A stretch of DNA of 53,046 bases from Thiotrichales bacterium (lineage in GTDB: Bacteria; Pseudomonadota; Gammaproteobacteria; HK1). A model generated the notes under the pieces. That model worked only from the letters and a program-made list of their open reading frames with translations. It had not been told where the DNA came from and did not search any database. The translations under genes were made by a program, and so were the position numbers. Positions 16,861 to 25,955 of this stretch are shown piece after piece (position 1 is the stretch's first letter; each line of letters begins with the position of its first letter). The stretch is taken from assembly GCA_026709935.1 (NCBI GenBank), contig JAPOSC010000004.1, positions 1 to 53,046 of the forward strand. Direction: 5' to 3'.

Positions 16861-18180
16861 ATGGACTTCAACGACTCGGGCAGTCCCGACACCTTCTTCG
16901 GCGCCTCCCTGATGCAGACCGATCACGTGCTCGCGCAGAGCATCCAGGACGAGCTGCATCGCCAGCGGCACCGGATCGAGCTGATCGCCTCGGAGAACAT
17001 CGTCTCGCGCGCGGTGCTTGACGCCCAGGGGTCGGTGCTCACCAACAAGTATGCGGAGGGCTATCCGTCCCGGCGGTACTACGGCGGGTGCGAGTACGTG
17101 GACGTGGCGGAGACCCTCGCCATCGCGCGGGCGCGGGAGCTCTTCGGCTGTGCGTTCGCCAACGTGCAGCCGCACTCCGGGGCCCAGGCCAACCAGTGCG
17201 TGATGCTTGCGCTCCTGAAACCCGGCGACACCATCCTGGGCATGTCGCTCGCCGCCGGCGGACACCTGACCCACGGCGCGGCGCCGAACCTGTCGGGGAA
17301 GTGGTTCGACGCGGTGCAGTACGGGGTGCGGCGCGAGGACGGCCGGATCGATTTTGACGAGGTGGAGGCGCTCGCTCGCGAGCACCGGCCCCGGCTCATC
17401 ATCGCCGGCGGCTCCGCCTATCCGCGGATCATCGACTTCGAGCGATTCCGGGCCATCGCCGACGAGGTGGGGGCGCTCCTGCACGTGGACATGGCGCACT
17501 TCGCGGGGCTCGTGGCCGCCGGGATTCATCCGAGCCCGCTACCCCATGCGCATGTCGTCACCACCACCACCCACAAGACCCTGCGCGGTCCGAGGGGAGG
17601 CATGATCCTGAGCAACGACGAAGCGCTCGGGAAGAAGATCAACTCCGCCGCGTTCCCGGGGCTTCAAGGCGGTCCGCTCATGCACGCCATCGCCGGCAAG
17701 GCGGCTGCCTTCGGTGAAGCGCTCACGCCGGGGTTCAAGGTGTACGCCCAGCGGGTGATCGACAACGCCCGCGTCCTGGCCGACACCCTGCTCGAACATG
17801 GCTTCGGCATCGTCTCCGGAGGCACCGACACGCATCTGATGCTCGTGGACCTGCGGCCCAAGGGCCTCACCGGCAAGGCAGCCGAGGAGAGCCTCGACCG
17901 GGCCGGCATCACCTGCAACAAGAACGGCGTCCCCTTCGACGAGCAGAAGCCCACCATCACCTCGGGCATCCGTCTCGGCAGCCCCGCCGCCACCACCCGA
18001 GGGTTCGGCACCGCGGAGTTCCGCGAGGTCGGAACGCTGATCGCCGGAGTGCTCGACGGCCTGGCCGCACACCCGGACGACAACTCCGCGGCGGAGTCGG
18101 AGATGCTGCAGCGAGCGGAGGCGCTCTGTCGCCGGTTCCCGATCTACCCGGGGATGACTGTATGCGAACCCACGGCATGA
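16861..18180 (+). CDS. glyA: Serine hydroxymethyltransferase
   Basis: A 439-residue PLP enzyme that interconverts serine + THF and glycine + 5,10-methylene-[13 protein letters not shown] (40-49), [13 protein letters not shown] (64-76) and the PLP-lysine motif [14 protein letters not shown] with Lys239 are intact. The extra N-terminal residues before [10 protein letters not shown] and the gene's position among formate, CoA-ligase and formyl-CoA genes suggest a serine-cycle or second isozyme rather than the only glyA. The start at 16861 has no strong ribosome site; the ATG at residue 18 (MQTDHV) is an alternative. It is convergent with frc, with a hairpin between them. Confidence 0.92.
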   Translation: MDFNDSGSPDTFFGASLMQTDHVLAQSIQDELHRQRHRIELIASENIVSRAVLDAQGSVLTNKYAEGYPSRRYYGGCEYVDVAETLAIARARELFGCAFANVQPHSGAQANQCVMLALLKPGDTILGMSLAAGGHLTHGAAPNLSGKWFDAVQYGVRREDGRIDFDEVEALAREHRPRLIIAGGSAYPRIIDFERFRAIADEVGALLHVDMAHFAGLVAAGIHPSPLPHAHVVTTTTHKTLRGPRGGMILSNDEALGKKINSAAFPGLQGGPLMHAIAGKAAAFGEALTPGFKVYAQRVIDNARVLADTLLEHGFGIVSGGTDTHLMLVDLRPKGLTGKAAEESLDRAGITCNKNGVPFDEQKPTITSGIRLGSPAATTRGFGTAEFREVGTLIAGVLDGLAAHPDDNSAAESEMLQRAEALCRRFPIYPGMTVCEPTA

Positions 18181-18194
18181 GGATTGGCATGACT

Positions 18195-18216
18195 GGCCCG
18201 AAAATTTCATCGGGCC
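18195..18216. terminator. Hairpin between convergent glyA and frc
   Basis: GGCCCG (18195-18200) and CGGGCC (18211-18216) flank AAAATTTCAT. The hairpin lies just after the glyA stop and 50 bp from the end of frc, so it could end transcription from both sides. It shares the AAATTTC core with the hairpins after folA and rpoN. Confidence 0.5.
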
Positions 18217-18267
18217 GCAGGCGCGCTGCTTCCGATCCACAGACCGGAGCGCAAAGGATGGCGGTAC

Positions 18268-19548
18268 TCACGCCGCCGACGGTTGCTCCGCGTCCTCGCG
18301 GCCGACGGCACCTTCGCGCCGGGCCACCTCGATCTCGTCGGGGGAGAATCCGAGCACCTCGTGCATGATCTCGAAGGTGTGCTCGCCGAGCAGGGGCGAG
18401 CGGACAACCTCGGACGGCGAGTCCGAGAGCTTCACGGGATTGCCGACGGTGAGATAGGCGCCGCGGGTGGGATGATCCACCTCCACCACGGTGCCGGTCG
18501 CGCGGAGCGATGGCTCTTCGGCCAGCTCCTGCATTGAAAGAATCGGACCGCACGGGATGTTGAGCGGGTTGAGGATCTCCATGACTTCGAACTTGTCTCT
18601 GGTCATGGTCCACTTCTCGATCTCGGCGAATACCTGATCGAGCTTCGGCAAGCGCGCCTCGGGCGTGCTCCATTCCGGGTCGTCGAGCCAGTCCTCGCGG
18701 CCGATCGCCTTCGCGAGCGCCGGAAAGGCGGCGGCCTGGGTGATGACGTAGATGTATGCGTTGGGGTCCGTCTCCCAGCCCTTCGTTTTCACCACCCAGC
18801 CGGGCTGACCGCCGCCGGAGGCGTTCCCGGAGCGCGGCGCGGCTTCACCGAAGGTTCCGTTCGGATACTGGGGATATTCCCTGAGAGGGCCGTGGGCGAG
18901 GCGCTGCTGGTCGCGCAGCTTCACGCGGCAGAGATTCAGCACCCCGTCCTGCATCGCACACTCCACGCGCTGACCGCGCCCGCTCTTCTCGCGGTGGAAG
19001 AGCGCGGTGACGATCCCGAGCGCGAGGTGCAGCCCGGTGCCGGAATCGCCGATCTGGGCGCCGGTCACCAGCGGCGGACCGTCATCGAAGCCGGTGGTGC
19101 TCGCCGAGCCCCCGGTGCACTGCGCCACGTTCTCGTAGACCTTGCAGTCCTGGTAAGGCCCGGGGCCGAAGCCCTTGACCGATGCGTAGATGATGCGCGG
19201 GTTGATCTCCCGGATCCGTTCCCAGGTGAACCCCATGCGGTCCAGCGCGCCCGGAGCGAAGTTCTCGACCAGCACGTCGCACTCCTCGACGAGGCGGGTG
19301 AAGATCGCCCTGCCGCGATCAGTCTTGGTGTTCAGCGTGATGCTGCGCTTGTTGTGGTTCAACATCGTGAAGTAGAGGCTGTCGACGTCGGGGATGTCCC
19401 GGAGCTGGCCACGGGTGGCGTCGCCGACGCCCGGGCGCTCGACCTTGAGCACGTCGGCGCCGAACCAGGCGAGAAGCTGCGTGCATGTGGGTCCCGACTG
19501 CACATGCGTCATGTCCAGAATGCGCACGCCTTCGAGTGCCTTGCTCAT
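18268..19548 (-). CDS. frc: Formyl-CoA:oxalate CoA-transferase
   Basis: A 426-residue class III CoA-transferase closely matching Oxalobacter Frc. It moves CoA from formyl-CoA to oxalate, giving oxalyl-CoA and formate. The start [14 protein letters not shown] contains Gln17; [13 protein letters not shown] and [11 protein letters not shown] follow. The catalytic aspartate is Asp168 in [10 protein letters not shown], equivalent to Asp169 of the characterised enzyme. The glycine loop GGGQPGW that guards the active site is present, as are the KGWETD and IPCGP segments. The start at 19548 has AGGGA 6-10 bases upstream; the frame stays open far upstream through the next gene, but that is not coding. 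It is downstream of the TPP enzyme gene with a 62-bp gap. Confidence 0.92.
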   Translation of the reverse strand: MSKALEGVRILDMTHVQSGPTCTQLLAWFGADVLKVERPGVGDATRGQLRDIPDVDSLYFTMLNHNKRSITLNTKTDRGRAIFTRLVEECDVLVENFAPGALDRMGFTWERIREINPRIIYASVKGFGPGPYQDCKVYENVAQCTGGSASTTGFDDGPPLVTGAQIGDSGTGLHLALGIVTALFHREKSGRGQRVECAMQDGVLNLCRVKLRDQQRLAHGPLREYPQYPNGTFGEAAPRSGNASGGGQPGWVVKTKGWETDPNAYIYVITQAAAFPALAKAIGREDWLDDPEWSTPEARLPKLDQVFAEIEKWTMTRDKFEVMEILNPLNIPCGPILSMQELAEEPSLRATGTVVEVDHPTRGAYLTVGNPVKLSDSPSEVVRSPLLGEHTFEIMHEVLGFSPDEIEVARREGAVGREDAEQPSAA

Positions 19549-19610
19549 GAAACGATCCCTCTTCCTGTTTGCGATCGACGACTCCGGCCGGGATGGCGCC
19601 GCGCCGGCCG

Positions 19611-21359
19611 CTACTTGTACATGGTCTGGTTGCGGGTGCCGGGCGCGTACTCGCGCGGATCGACCCAGACGTTGACCACCGCGGACCTGCCGGTGCCCTG
19701 CACCGCCTCGCGGGCACGTTGCAGCGCCGGCGCGATCTCCGATGCCTCGCGCACCTCCTCGCCGTAACCTCCGAGCATCTCGGCGAACTTCGAGAACGGC
19801 ACGTCGCCGAGGAGATTGCCGATGTCGCCGCGCTCCTCGCCGTACTTCGAGATCTGGCCGAAGCGGATCTGGTTCATCGCGGAGTTGTTGCCGATGACGG
19901 CCACGTACGGGGCACCGAAGCGGTTCGCGGTCTCCATGTCGAACGCGGTCATGCCGAAGGAGCCGTCGCCGTAGTAGCAGAGCACCTCCTTGTCCGGGTG
20001 CACGAGCTTCGAGGCCATCGCGAATCCGGTGCCCACCCCGAGCGAGCCGAGCGCGCCCGGGTCCATCCAGTGTCCGGGGGAACGCGGCTGCACGGCTTGC
20101 GCACTGATGGTGACCACGTCGCCGCCGTCGCCGATATAGATAGTGTCCTCGGCAAGGAACTCGTTGAGTTCCCAGGCGACTCGATACGGGTGGATCGGGC
20201 TCGCCTCGGACCTGAACAACGGCATGAGCTTCTCGGTCTTCGTCTCTTCCAGCGCCCGCAACTCGTCGAGCCACGGCTGGCGGGCCTTCGCCCGATTGTC
20301 CGTGCGCCCCGTCGCCGCGTCATGGGCCGCCTTCAGCACCGCGCCCGGATGGCCGGCGATCCCGAGCGACACATCGCGGTTCTTGGCCACGGTGCGGTAG
20401 TCGAGGTCGATGTGAACAATGGTCGCCTCGCGGCTCAGCCGCTTGCCGTAGCCCATGCGGAAGTCGAACGGGGTACCGACGATGACGATAACGTCGGCCT
20501 TGCGGAAGGCGTCGCTGCGGGTGCGGTTGAAGTAGTGCGGATCTCCCGGCGGCAGTAACCCGCGGCTCGCGCCGTTCATGTAGGCGGGGATGTTGAGCGC
20601 GCGCACCATGTCGAGCGCCTCCCGATGCCCGCGCGCGGCCCAGACCTGGGAGCCGAGCAGAATGGCGGGTCGTTCGGAGTTGACCAGAAGGTCCGCCAGT
20701 CGCTCGACGTCGGCGGGATCGCCGGCCGAACGGATCGAGGCGCGGTAGGAGCCGGCCTGCGGGATCACCGCATCCGCCGCCGACACCTCGCGATCCAGCA
20801 CGTCGCGCGGGATCTCCAGATACGCCGGTCCCGGCGCGCCGCTGAAGCATTCGCGCGCCGCCATCGCCACCATGTCCGCGACCCGCTCGGTGGAAGCAAC
20901 GGTCGACGCGAACTTGGTGATGGGACGCATGAGGTCGACATGGGGCAGATCCTGAAGCCCGCCCATGCGGTGCTGGGTCTGCGCGGCCTGACCGCCGATG
21001 TGCAGCACCGGGCTCTCGGAGCGGAAGGCGGTCGCGATACCGGTGACCGCGTTGGTGCACCCCGGGCCGGCCGTGGTCACCACGCATCCGAGGCGGCCGG
21101 TCTGGCGCGCGTAGCCATCCGCCGCGTGCGCCGCGACCTGCTCATGGCGCACATCGACGACCTTGATGCCCTCGTCGATGCACCCGTCGTAGATGTCGAT
21201 GATGTGGCCGCCGCACAGCGTGAAGATGGTATCGACGCCCTCGCTCTTCAGGGCGCGGGCGACGAGGTGACCGCCGGAGACGACATCGGCGTCGCGGCTC
21301 TTGCGCGCAAGGGTGTCCTCGGCGGTGCGTGACGTGACCTGCTGGGTTGCGGTAGACAT
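19611..21359 (-). CDS. TPP-dependent oxalyl-CoA decarboxylase / 2-hydroxyacyl-CoA lyase-like enzyme
   Basis: A 582-residue three-domain ThDP enzyme of the acetolactate synthase/OXC/HACL superfamily. The catalytic ThDP glutamate is Glu73 in RHEQ, and the Mg-ThDP motif runs [10 protein letters not shown] to GNNSAMNQ. It differs from canonical oxalyl-CoA decarboxylases: it lacks their GVVGIP N-terminal loop (here [11 protein letters not shown]), their SAPGFLNG segment (here [12 protein letters not shown]) and their EGDSAFGFSG motif. Its neighbour is a clear formyl-CoA transferase, so the acyl-CoA product of Frc is its likely substrate. Possible reactions are oxalyl-CoA to formyl-CoA plus CO2, or cleavage of a 2-hydroxyacyl-CoA to formyl-CoA plus an aldehyde or ketone. 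It is cotranscribed with frc. Confidence 0.8.
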   Translation of the reverse strand: MSTATQQVTSRTAEDTLARKSRDADVVSGGHLVARALKSEGVDTIFTLCGGHIIDIYDGCIDEGIKVVDVRHEQVAAHAADGYARQTGRLGCVVTTAGPGCTNAVTGIATAFRSESPVLHIGGQAAQTQHRMGGLQDLPHVDLMRPITKFASTVASTERVADMVAMAARECFSGAPGPAYLEIPRDVLDREVSAADAVIPQAGSYRASIRSAGDPADVERLADLLVNSERPAILLGSQVWAARGHREALDMVRALNIPAYMNGASRGLLPPGDPHYFNRTRSDAFRKADVIVIVGTPFDFRMGYGKRLSREATIVHIDLDYRTVAKNRDVSLGIAGHPGAVLKAAHDAATGRTDNRAKARQPWLDELRALEETKTEKLMPLFRSEASPIHPYRVAWELNEFLAEDTIYIGDGGDVVTISAQAVQPRSPGHWMDPGALGSLGVGTGFAMASKLVHPDKEVLCYYGDGSFGMTAFDMETANRFGAPYVAVIGNNSAMNQIRFGQISKYGEERGDIGNLLGDVPFSKFAEMLGGYGEEVREASEIAPALQRAREAVQGTGRSAVVNVWVDPREYAPGTRNQTMYK

Positions 21360-21531
21360 GACGGTCTCCTTGGGGAATGCGGAAGTTGCGGTTCGGACGG
21401 GTCGCAGACGCGGGATCGGGCGGTTCGGTTCAGGTCTCGATGCAGGTCGATGTCACCGGGCGCGGATGGTTGCGCACCCGAAGGCGGCGGTCCGGCAAAC
21501 CACGAAACGACGCCCCGTCCTCCTCTGCGCT

Positions 21532-22224
21532 TCATTCGAGCCAGTCGACGTACTCCTCGACGTGTCGTCCCAGATCGAGGGTGTGCCGGCGCACGAGACG
21601 CTCGGCAAGCTCGGTATCACGAGCCTCCAGGGCCTCGATGATGGACATGTGATCGATGATGGAGCGGCGCGCGCGGTCCTTCTCTCCGATGGTGCGCATC
21701 CGTATCGAGCGCATGTGAAGAAAGAGGTTCTCGGTCATCTGGCTCAGAAGATCGCAGCGACTGAGGCGGAACAGCGCCTGGTGAAACGAGATGTTGGTCT
21801 CCGAGTACTCGTCGATGCGGGCCTGCGGCGCCCCGTCCGCGTCGAACGACGAGAACAGCGCGCGCAGGGTAGCGATCTCCGCATCCGATGCGCTCTCCGT
21901 GACCAGCCGCGCCGCCATGCTCTCCAGCGCCGCCCAGACCGTGATCATCTCGAGCACTTCCTTCCTGGTCTTGCGAGCCACGAAGGCGCCACGGCGCGGA
22001 ATGGTGAGGACGAACCCTTCGTTCTCGAGCCGGCACAGCGCCTCGCGAACCGGCGTGCGGCTCACCCCGAGATCGACGGAGAGCTGGCGCTCGTCCAGAC
22101 GGTGCTCGTCGTCGTCCGTGTAGATGTCCATCGAGGTGATGGCGGACTTGAGCTCCCGGTAGATGCGATCCTTGAGCACCACGGGGCTTTCGACCGGCTT
22201 GAGCGACAGGTGTGCGACGGCCAT
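21532..22224 (-). CDS. GntR family (FCD domain) transcriptional regulator
   Basis: A 230-residue regulator. The winged helix-turn-helix (about 10-80) has the GntR signature SVDLGVSRTPVREAL and RLENEGFVLTIPRRGAFV. The C-terminal helical FCD ligand-binding domain (about 90-220) includes the expected metal-ligand-like residues (HQALFRLSRC, HMSIIEALEARD). The start chosen is the ATG at 22224; a longer frame begins at 22272, but its start codon lies inside the palindromic operator. The gene sits between tctA and the TPP enzyme gene on the same strand. Operators in front of itself, the CoA-ligase operon and tctC suggest an autoregulated local regulator responding to an organic acid or acyl-CoA. Confidence 0.9.
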   Translation of the reverse strand: MAVAHLSLKPVESPVVLKDRIYRELKSAITSMDIYTDDDEHRLDERQLSVDLGVSRTPVREALCRLENEGFVLTIPRRGAFVARKTRKEVLEMITVWAALESMAARLVTESASDAEIATLRALFSSFDADGAPQARIDEYSETNISFHQALFRLSRCDLLSQMTENLFLHMRSIRMRTIGEKDRARRSIIDHMSIIEALEARDTELAERLVRRHTLDLGRHVEEYVDWLE

Positions 22225-22255
22225 TGGTGCGATCTCGTCCGACAAATTCGCGATC

Positions 22256-22278
22256 TGGTATCTGGTATACATAATACA
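22256..22278. promoter_or_regulatory. Putative GntR autoregulatory operator
   Basis: TGGTATCTGGTATACATAATACA contains a repeated TGGTAT half-site and the palindromic core GTATAC at 22265-22270. It lies 32-54 bp upstream of the gntR start at 22224, where a promoter would be. It shares the TGGTATAC core with the sites at 15367 and 25905. Confidence 0.6.
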
Positions 22279-22344
22279 GAGTGCCCGCTCCGTCGGCCAG
22301 GAGCAGCGGGCGCAACACCGAAACCACGGTGCCGCGCCCGAGCC

Positions 22345-23844
22345 TCACGCACTCCGGCGACGCAGCTTCCGTACCAGCGGATAGCAGGCCAGCAGCACGG
22401 CAATGGCGATACAGGTCGCGGACAGCGGCCGCTCGACGAAGATCAGCGGGTCGCCCTGCGAGGCCAGCAGCGACTGCCGCAGCGAGCGCTCGGCCAGCGG
22501 CCCGAGCACGATGGCGAGCACCGCCGGTGCCACCGGGTAGTTCAGCTTGCGCAGAAAGTAGCCGGCCACGCCGAACAGGAACATCAGCCACACGTCGTGC
22601 ATCGTCTGGGTCGGGGCAAACCCGCCGACCACGCAGAGGATGAAGATCACCGGCGCCAGGATGGTGAACGGCATCGTCAGCACCTTGACGAACACCGGGA
22701 TGAACGCCAGGTTCAGCAGCAGGGTCACCAGATTGGCGATGTAGAGGGAGCCGATGAGGCCCCAGACGAAGTCCGGGTGCTCGGTGAACAGCAGCGGGCC
22801 GGGGCGCAGACCCCAGATGATCATGCCGCCAAGCAGGATCGCGGTGGTCGGCGATCCGGGGATGCCAAGGGTGATCATCGGGAGCATCGATCCGGTCGAA
22901 GCCGCGTTGTTGCCGGCTTCGGGGGCGGCGACGCCGGCGATGTTGCCCTTGCCGAAGGAGTCCGGGTCGCGGGAGAACGTCTTGGCCAGCCCGTAGGACA
23001 TCAGCGAAGCCGGCGTCGCACCAGCCGCCGGCAGCGTCCCGACGAAGTACCCGACCGCGGAACCGAGCGAGGTGGTGCCGATGTAGTGCCTCACGTCCTG
23101 CAGGTTCCGGAACAGCCTGGCGAACGACATCTTGACCTTGTGCACCGTGACCTTGCCCTGGGTCTGCTCCAGCGTCCACAGCATCTCCCCGATGCCGTAG
23201 ATCCCGATGGCGAGCACGAGGAAGTTGATGCCGTGCAGGAATCCCGAAATGTCGCCGAAAATCAGGCGCGGCTTGCCGGAGATGATGTCGAGGCCGATGG
23301 TGGCGAGGACGAGGCCGATCAGGATGGAGAAGATCGTCTTCGGAATGTCGTCCCCCCCGAGGCCGATGAATGTCGCGAACGCGAGCACCATCAGCGCGAA
23401 TTCCTCGGGCGGCCCGAACTTGAGCGCGAACTCGGCCAGCGGCGGCGCGAACAGCGTGAACAGGACGACGGAGATCGTGCCGCCGATGAACGAGGCCACC
23501 GCGGCGGCGGTCAGCGCCCGGTCCGCCTTGCCCGCCTGCGCGAGCGGCCGGCCATCGAACACGGTGGCGACTGCGGTCGAGGCGCCGGGAATGCCGAGGG
23601 TGATGGAGCTGATGGCGCCGCCGTACATCGCGCCGTAGTAGATGGCGGCCAGGAAGATGATGGCCGCGGTGGGTGGCACGAGAAACGTGATCGGCAGCAG
23701 GATCGCCACCCCGTTGACCGACCCGAGGCCCGGCATCGCCCCGATCAGCAAGCCGATGGTGCAGCCGAGAAAGATCATCAGCAGATTGATCGGCTGCATC
23801 GCCTCCAGCAGCCCGGCGCCCAGCAAGACCAGTACCGTATCCAT
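22345..23844 (-). CDS. tctA: Tripartite tricarboxylate transporter, large membrane subunit
   Basis: A 499-residue TctA-family integral membrane protein with about 11-12 hydrophobic segments. The two related half-domain motifs of the family are visible: GAMPGLGSVNG with LGIPGAST in the first half and LPAAGATPAS with LGIPGSPTTAILLGG in the second. TTT systems import carboxylates by secondary transport, using a periplasmic binding protein. It follows tctB after 16 bp and is followed by gntR. The substrate cannot be read from sequence; gene context favours oxalate or another small oxidised acid. Confidence 0.93.
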   Translation of the reverse strand: MDTVLVLLGAGLLEAMQPINLLMIFLGCTIGLLIGAMPGLGSVNGVAILLPITFLVPPTAAIIFLAAIYYGAMYGGAISSITLGIPGASTAVATVFDGRPLAQAGKADRALTAAAVASFIGGTISVVLFTLFAPPLAEFALKFGPPEEFALMVLAFATFIGLGGDDIPKTIFSILIGLVLATIGLDIISGKPRLIFGDISGFLHGINFLVLAIGIYGIGEMLWTLEQTQGKVTVHKVKMSFARLFRNLQDVRHYIGTTSLGSAVGYFVGTLPAAGATPASLMSYGLAKTFSRDPDSFGKGNIAGVAAPEAGNNAASTGSMLPMITLGIPGSPTTAILLGGMIIWGLRPGPLLFTEHPDFVWGLIGSLYIANLVTLLLNLAFIPVFVKVLTMPFTILAPVIFILCVVGGFAPTQTMHDVWLMFLFGVAGYFLRKLNYPVAPAVLAIVLGPLAERSLRQSLLASQGDPLIFVERPLSATCIAIAVLLACYPLVRKLRRRSA

Positions 23845-23860
23845 CGGGGCGAATCCTCGC

Positions 23861-24367
23861 TCAGGAGTACATCAGGTCGTACACCGGATAGAACAGCGGC
23901 TCCGTGAACTCCTTGGGGAGCGGAATCTTCAGCGCCCATTCGAACAGGCAGAAGATGAACACCGGTATCGCGATGGTCAGGATGCCGGTCAGCCGCCACG
24001 AGTGCCGGCCGATGAATTTCAGGTAGAACAGCAGGAACAGGATCAGCGACGCGTAGAGCCCGATGAAGTGCGTGGCGAGCAGCAGGAAGAAGATCGCGGC
24101 GGCGGAGGTTCCGACGGCGAGCGCGGTGTCCCGCGTCATGTACGACTCGGTCGAGCGCGACTCCGGCGTCACGCGGAGGAACCAGCGCACAAGCGTCGCC
24201 ACCGACGCCAGCAGCATGCCCAGCGAGAGCCAGAAGGGCCAGGCGCCGGAGCCCGGCCCCCGGCCTTCGATCCAGCCGATGTTGAGCTCGGCGCTCTTGA
24301 CCATCAGGCCGATGGACGCAAGCGCGGTCAGAATGCCCATCACCAGCTCAGCGGTGCGCACCGTCAT
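23861..24367 (-). CDS. tctB: Tripartite tricarboxylate transporter, small membrane subunit
   Basis: A 168-residue TctB protein with four predicted membrane segments (about 7-27, 45-65, 84-115 and 125-145). The loop GRGPGSGAWPFWLSLGML after the first segment matches the family's G-x-GxxFxP region. It forms the small membrane component that pairs with TctA. It is 16 bp upstream of tctA, but separated from tctC by a 437-bp gap with a tandem hairpin array, an unusual interruption for this operon type. Confidence 0.88.
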   Translation of the reverse strand: MTVRTAELVMGILTALASIGLMVKSAELNIGWIEGRGPGSGAWPFWLSLGMLLASVATLVRWFLRVTPESRSTESYMTRDTALAVGTSAAAIFFLLLATHFIGLYASLILFLLFYLKFIGRHSWRLTGILTIAIPVFIFCLFEWALKIPLPKEFTEPLFYPVYDLMYS

Positions 24368-24804
24368 GGTCTTTCCTCAGCCGGTGGAGTCTCGGCTGGG
24401 GCTTGTATCGGTTGGTTGACAATCTCCACCGCGGCTCCGTGTTGCCGGATTGCGCTGCGCTCATCCGACATCGGAAGATCGAGGTTGACGGTCAAGCCAT
24501 GGATACAAACCCCTTTCGATTCGGGCCGACCGTATCGAGGTCGATCCGTTCCGGGCGAACGGCGAGAAGCGCGCCGTTCCAGAACAAACGGCAAGAGACA
24601 TGCCGCTCCGTGACAAACGGTGAGATACGCGCCGTTCCAGACAAACGGCGAGAGGCATGCCGTTCCAGACAAACGGCAAGAGACATGCCGTTCCAGACAA
24701 ACGGCGGGACACATCGTTGCGGGATACGGCGGGACGCGCAGTGTGCGCGCCCCGCCCATGGCCCGGCTCTGCAGGGGCCTCTCGCGCGATTCGATTCCCG
24801 GATC
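24368..24804. other. Intergenic gap between tctC and tctB
   Basis: A 437-bp gap inside an otherwise tight transporter operon. It is dominated by the tandem hairpin array at 24546-24716. Frames crossing it on either strand are repetitive (for example VCLERHVS and SGTACLS) and look non-coding. Confidence 0.6.
24546..24716. repeat. Tandem array of six 28-29-bp hairpin units
   Basis: Units start at 24546, 24574, 24603, 24632, 24660 and 24688. The best-conserved unit reads CCGTTCCAGACAAACGG followed by CAAGAGACATG. Each unit carries a CCGTT/AACGG dyad of 17-18 bases separated by about 11 bases, and the spacer is itself framed by CGGC/GCCG. The first unit is most diverged and the last three are nearly identical, so the array probably grew by duplication. 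Spacing is far too short for CRISPR. Located between tctC and tctB, it could set relative expression or message stability of the operon. Confidence 0.8.
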
Positions 24805-25806
24805 CTACTCGCCGGTAATCGCGCCCGCGCCGACGCTCTCGATCAGGTTTCGATGCCGTTCGAGCTGCGCGACGTGGAAGGCGGCCAGATCGTCGCCCGC
24901 GACGAATTCGTTGCAGTTGATACCGTCCTCGGCGCAGAACGTCTGCCACTCCTCGGACTCGAACAGCGTCTTGAACAGATCCATGTACCACTGCCTCGCT
25001 TCCGCCGACATCCCGGGCGGGCCGTTGATGGAGCGCTGCATGTAGTACTCGATGTCGTGACCCAGCTCCTTCGCGGTGGGGATGTCCGGGTAGGCGGAAG
25101 CCCGTTCGCCCGTGAACTGGACGAGCGGCTTGCTCTGGCCGGCGCGGTAGAACTCGTTCTGCTCGGACGGGTTGTTGACGGTCGAGTCGATGTGCTTGCC
25201 GATCAGGTTCTTGGCCACGGTGCCGCCACCGGGGAACGGGATGTAGGTCACCTCGTAGCCGAACTCGTTCTCCATCATGGCGGTCAGGATCGAGTCCTCC
25301 TGGCCGGAGCCGGTACCGCCGACCTTCCATTCCTTGCCGGCTGCCTTGACCGCGGAGACATAGCTGCCCAGATCGGTGATGTCCGTGCGGTCCGAATGCA
25401 CCCAGAGCAGAAACGTGTCGAGGGCCATGCGTCCGATCGGGGTAAACTTCGTCACGTCGACTCCCAGCTCCTCCTGAATGATCGGCGTGGTGTAGAAGCT
25501 GTTGAGGGTCACCATGATCACATGGTCGTCACCTTCCTTGTCCTGCAGATAACGCAAAGCTTCGGCCCCTGAACCACCGGGTTTGTTGATGGGAATGAAC
25601 GGGCGCGGAGAGAGATCCTTCTTCTCGATCAGCCCCTGCCACATGCGGGCCATCTGGTCGGCCCCGCCGCCGGTACCGGCCATGATGATGAATTCGACGG
25701 GCTTCCTCGGCTCCCATGCCGCCGCCGGGCCGGACGCGACCAGCGAGCCGCCGACGGCGAGCGCACCGGCCAGACCAGCCGCAATGAGCTTCCTGGATTG
25801 AATCAT
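24805..25806 (-). CDS. tctC: Tripartite tricarboxylate transporter substrate-binding protein
   Basis: A 333-residue periplasmic binding protein of the TctC/Bug family. The signal peptide spans about 1-30 (MIQSRKLIAAGLAGALAVGG, cleavage after GPAAA). The ligand-site segment at the start of the mature protein, FIIMAGTGGGADQMAR, and the following INKPGGSGAEAL match the family. Its ligand is unknown; related proteins bind di- and tricarboxylates. The start at 25806 has AGGAG 10 bases upstream. It is the first gene of the minus-strand run tctC-tctB-tctA-gntR-TPP enzyme-frc. A palindromic operator lies about 100 bp upstream. Confidence 0.91.
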   Translation of the reverse strand: MIQSRKLIAAGLAGALAVGGSLVASGPAAAWEPRKPVEFIIMAGTGGGADQMARMWQGLIEKKDLSPRPFIPINKPGGSGAEALRYLQDKEGDDHVIMVTLNSFYTTPIIQEELGVDVTKFTPIGRMALDTFLLWVHSDRTDITDLGSYVSAVKAAGKEWKVGGTGSGQEDSILTAMMENEFGYEVTYIPFPGGGTVAKNLIGKHIDSTVNNPSEQNEFYRAGQSKPLVQFTGERASAYPDIPTAKELGHDIEYYMQRSINGPPGMSAEARQWYMDLFKTLFESEEWQTFCAEDGINCNEFVAGDDLAAFHVAQLERHRNLIESVGAGAITGE

Positions 25807-25904
25807 CGGGTCGTTGCTCCTCTGCGTGAGTGGTGGATCGCGGCCATGCTCGTCGGCAAACATGCCGTCCGAGCGCGAACCGGCCGGAGAGCACGATCGA
25901 TTCG

Positions 25905-25921
25905 TGGTATATGGTATACCA
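25905..25921. promoter_or_regulatory. Putative GntR operator, tctC / racemase divergent promoter
   Basis: TGGTATATGGTATACCA contains a perfect 10-bp palindrome TGGTATACCA at 25912-25921 preceded by another TGGTAT half-site. It lies about 100 bp upstream of tctC and 35 bp upstream of the racemase-family gene, so one site could control both directions. It is the best of the three matching sites. Confidence 0.68.
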
Positions 25922-25955
25922 ATCAACCGATCGGGCTGCTTATCATAACCACCCC

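Noticed and set aside
18268..20274. frc extended upstream to 20274
   Set aside because: The extra ~240 codons lie inside the TPP enzyme gene and have random-like composition. The Frc N-terminus and a ribosome site fit the ATG at 19548.
21301..23907. 868-codon plus-strand frame over gntR and tctA
   Set aside because: It is antisense to two well-supported genes, with His/Arg/Gln-rich composition and no motifs.
24546..24716. Possible CRISPR array
   Set aside because: Period is 28-29 bp in total, with the conserved dyad taking 17-18 bp and only ~11 bp between; the intervening bases are also conserved. There are no unique spacers and no cas genes. It is a tandem repeat.
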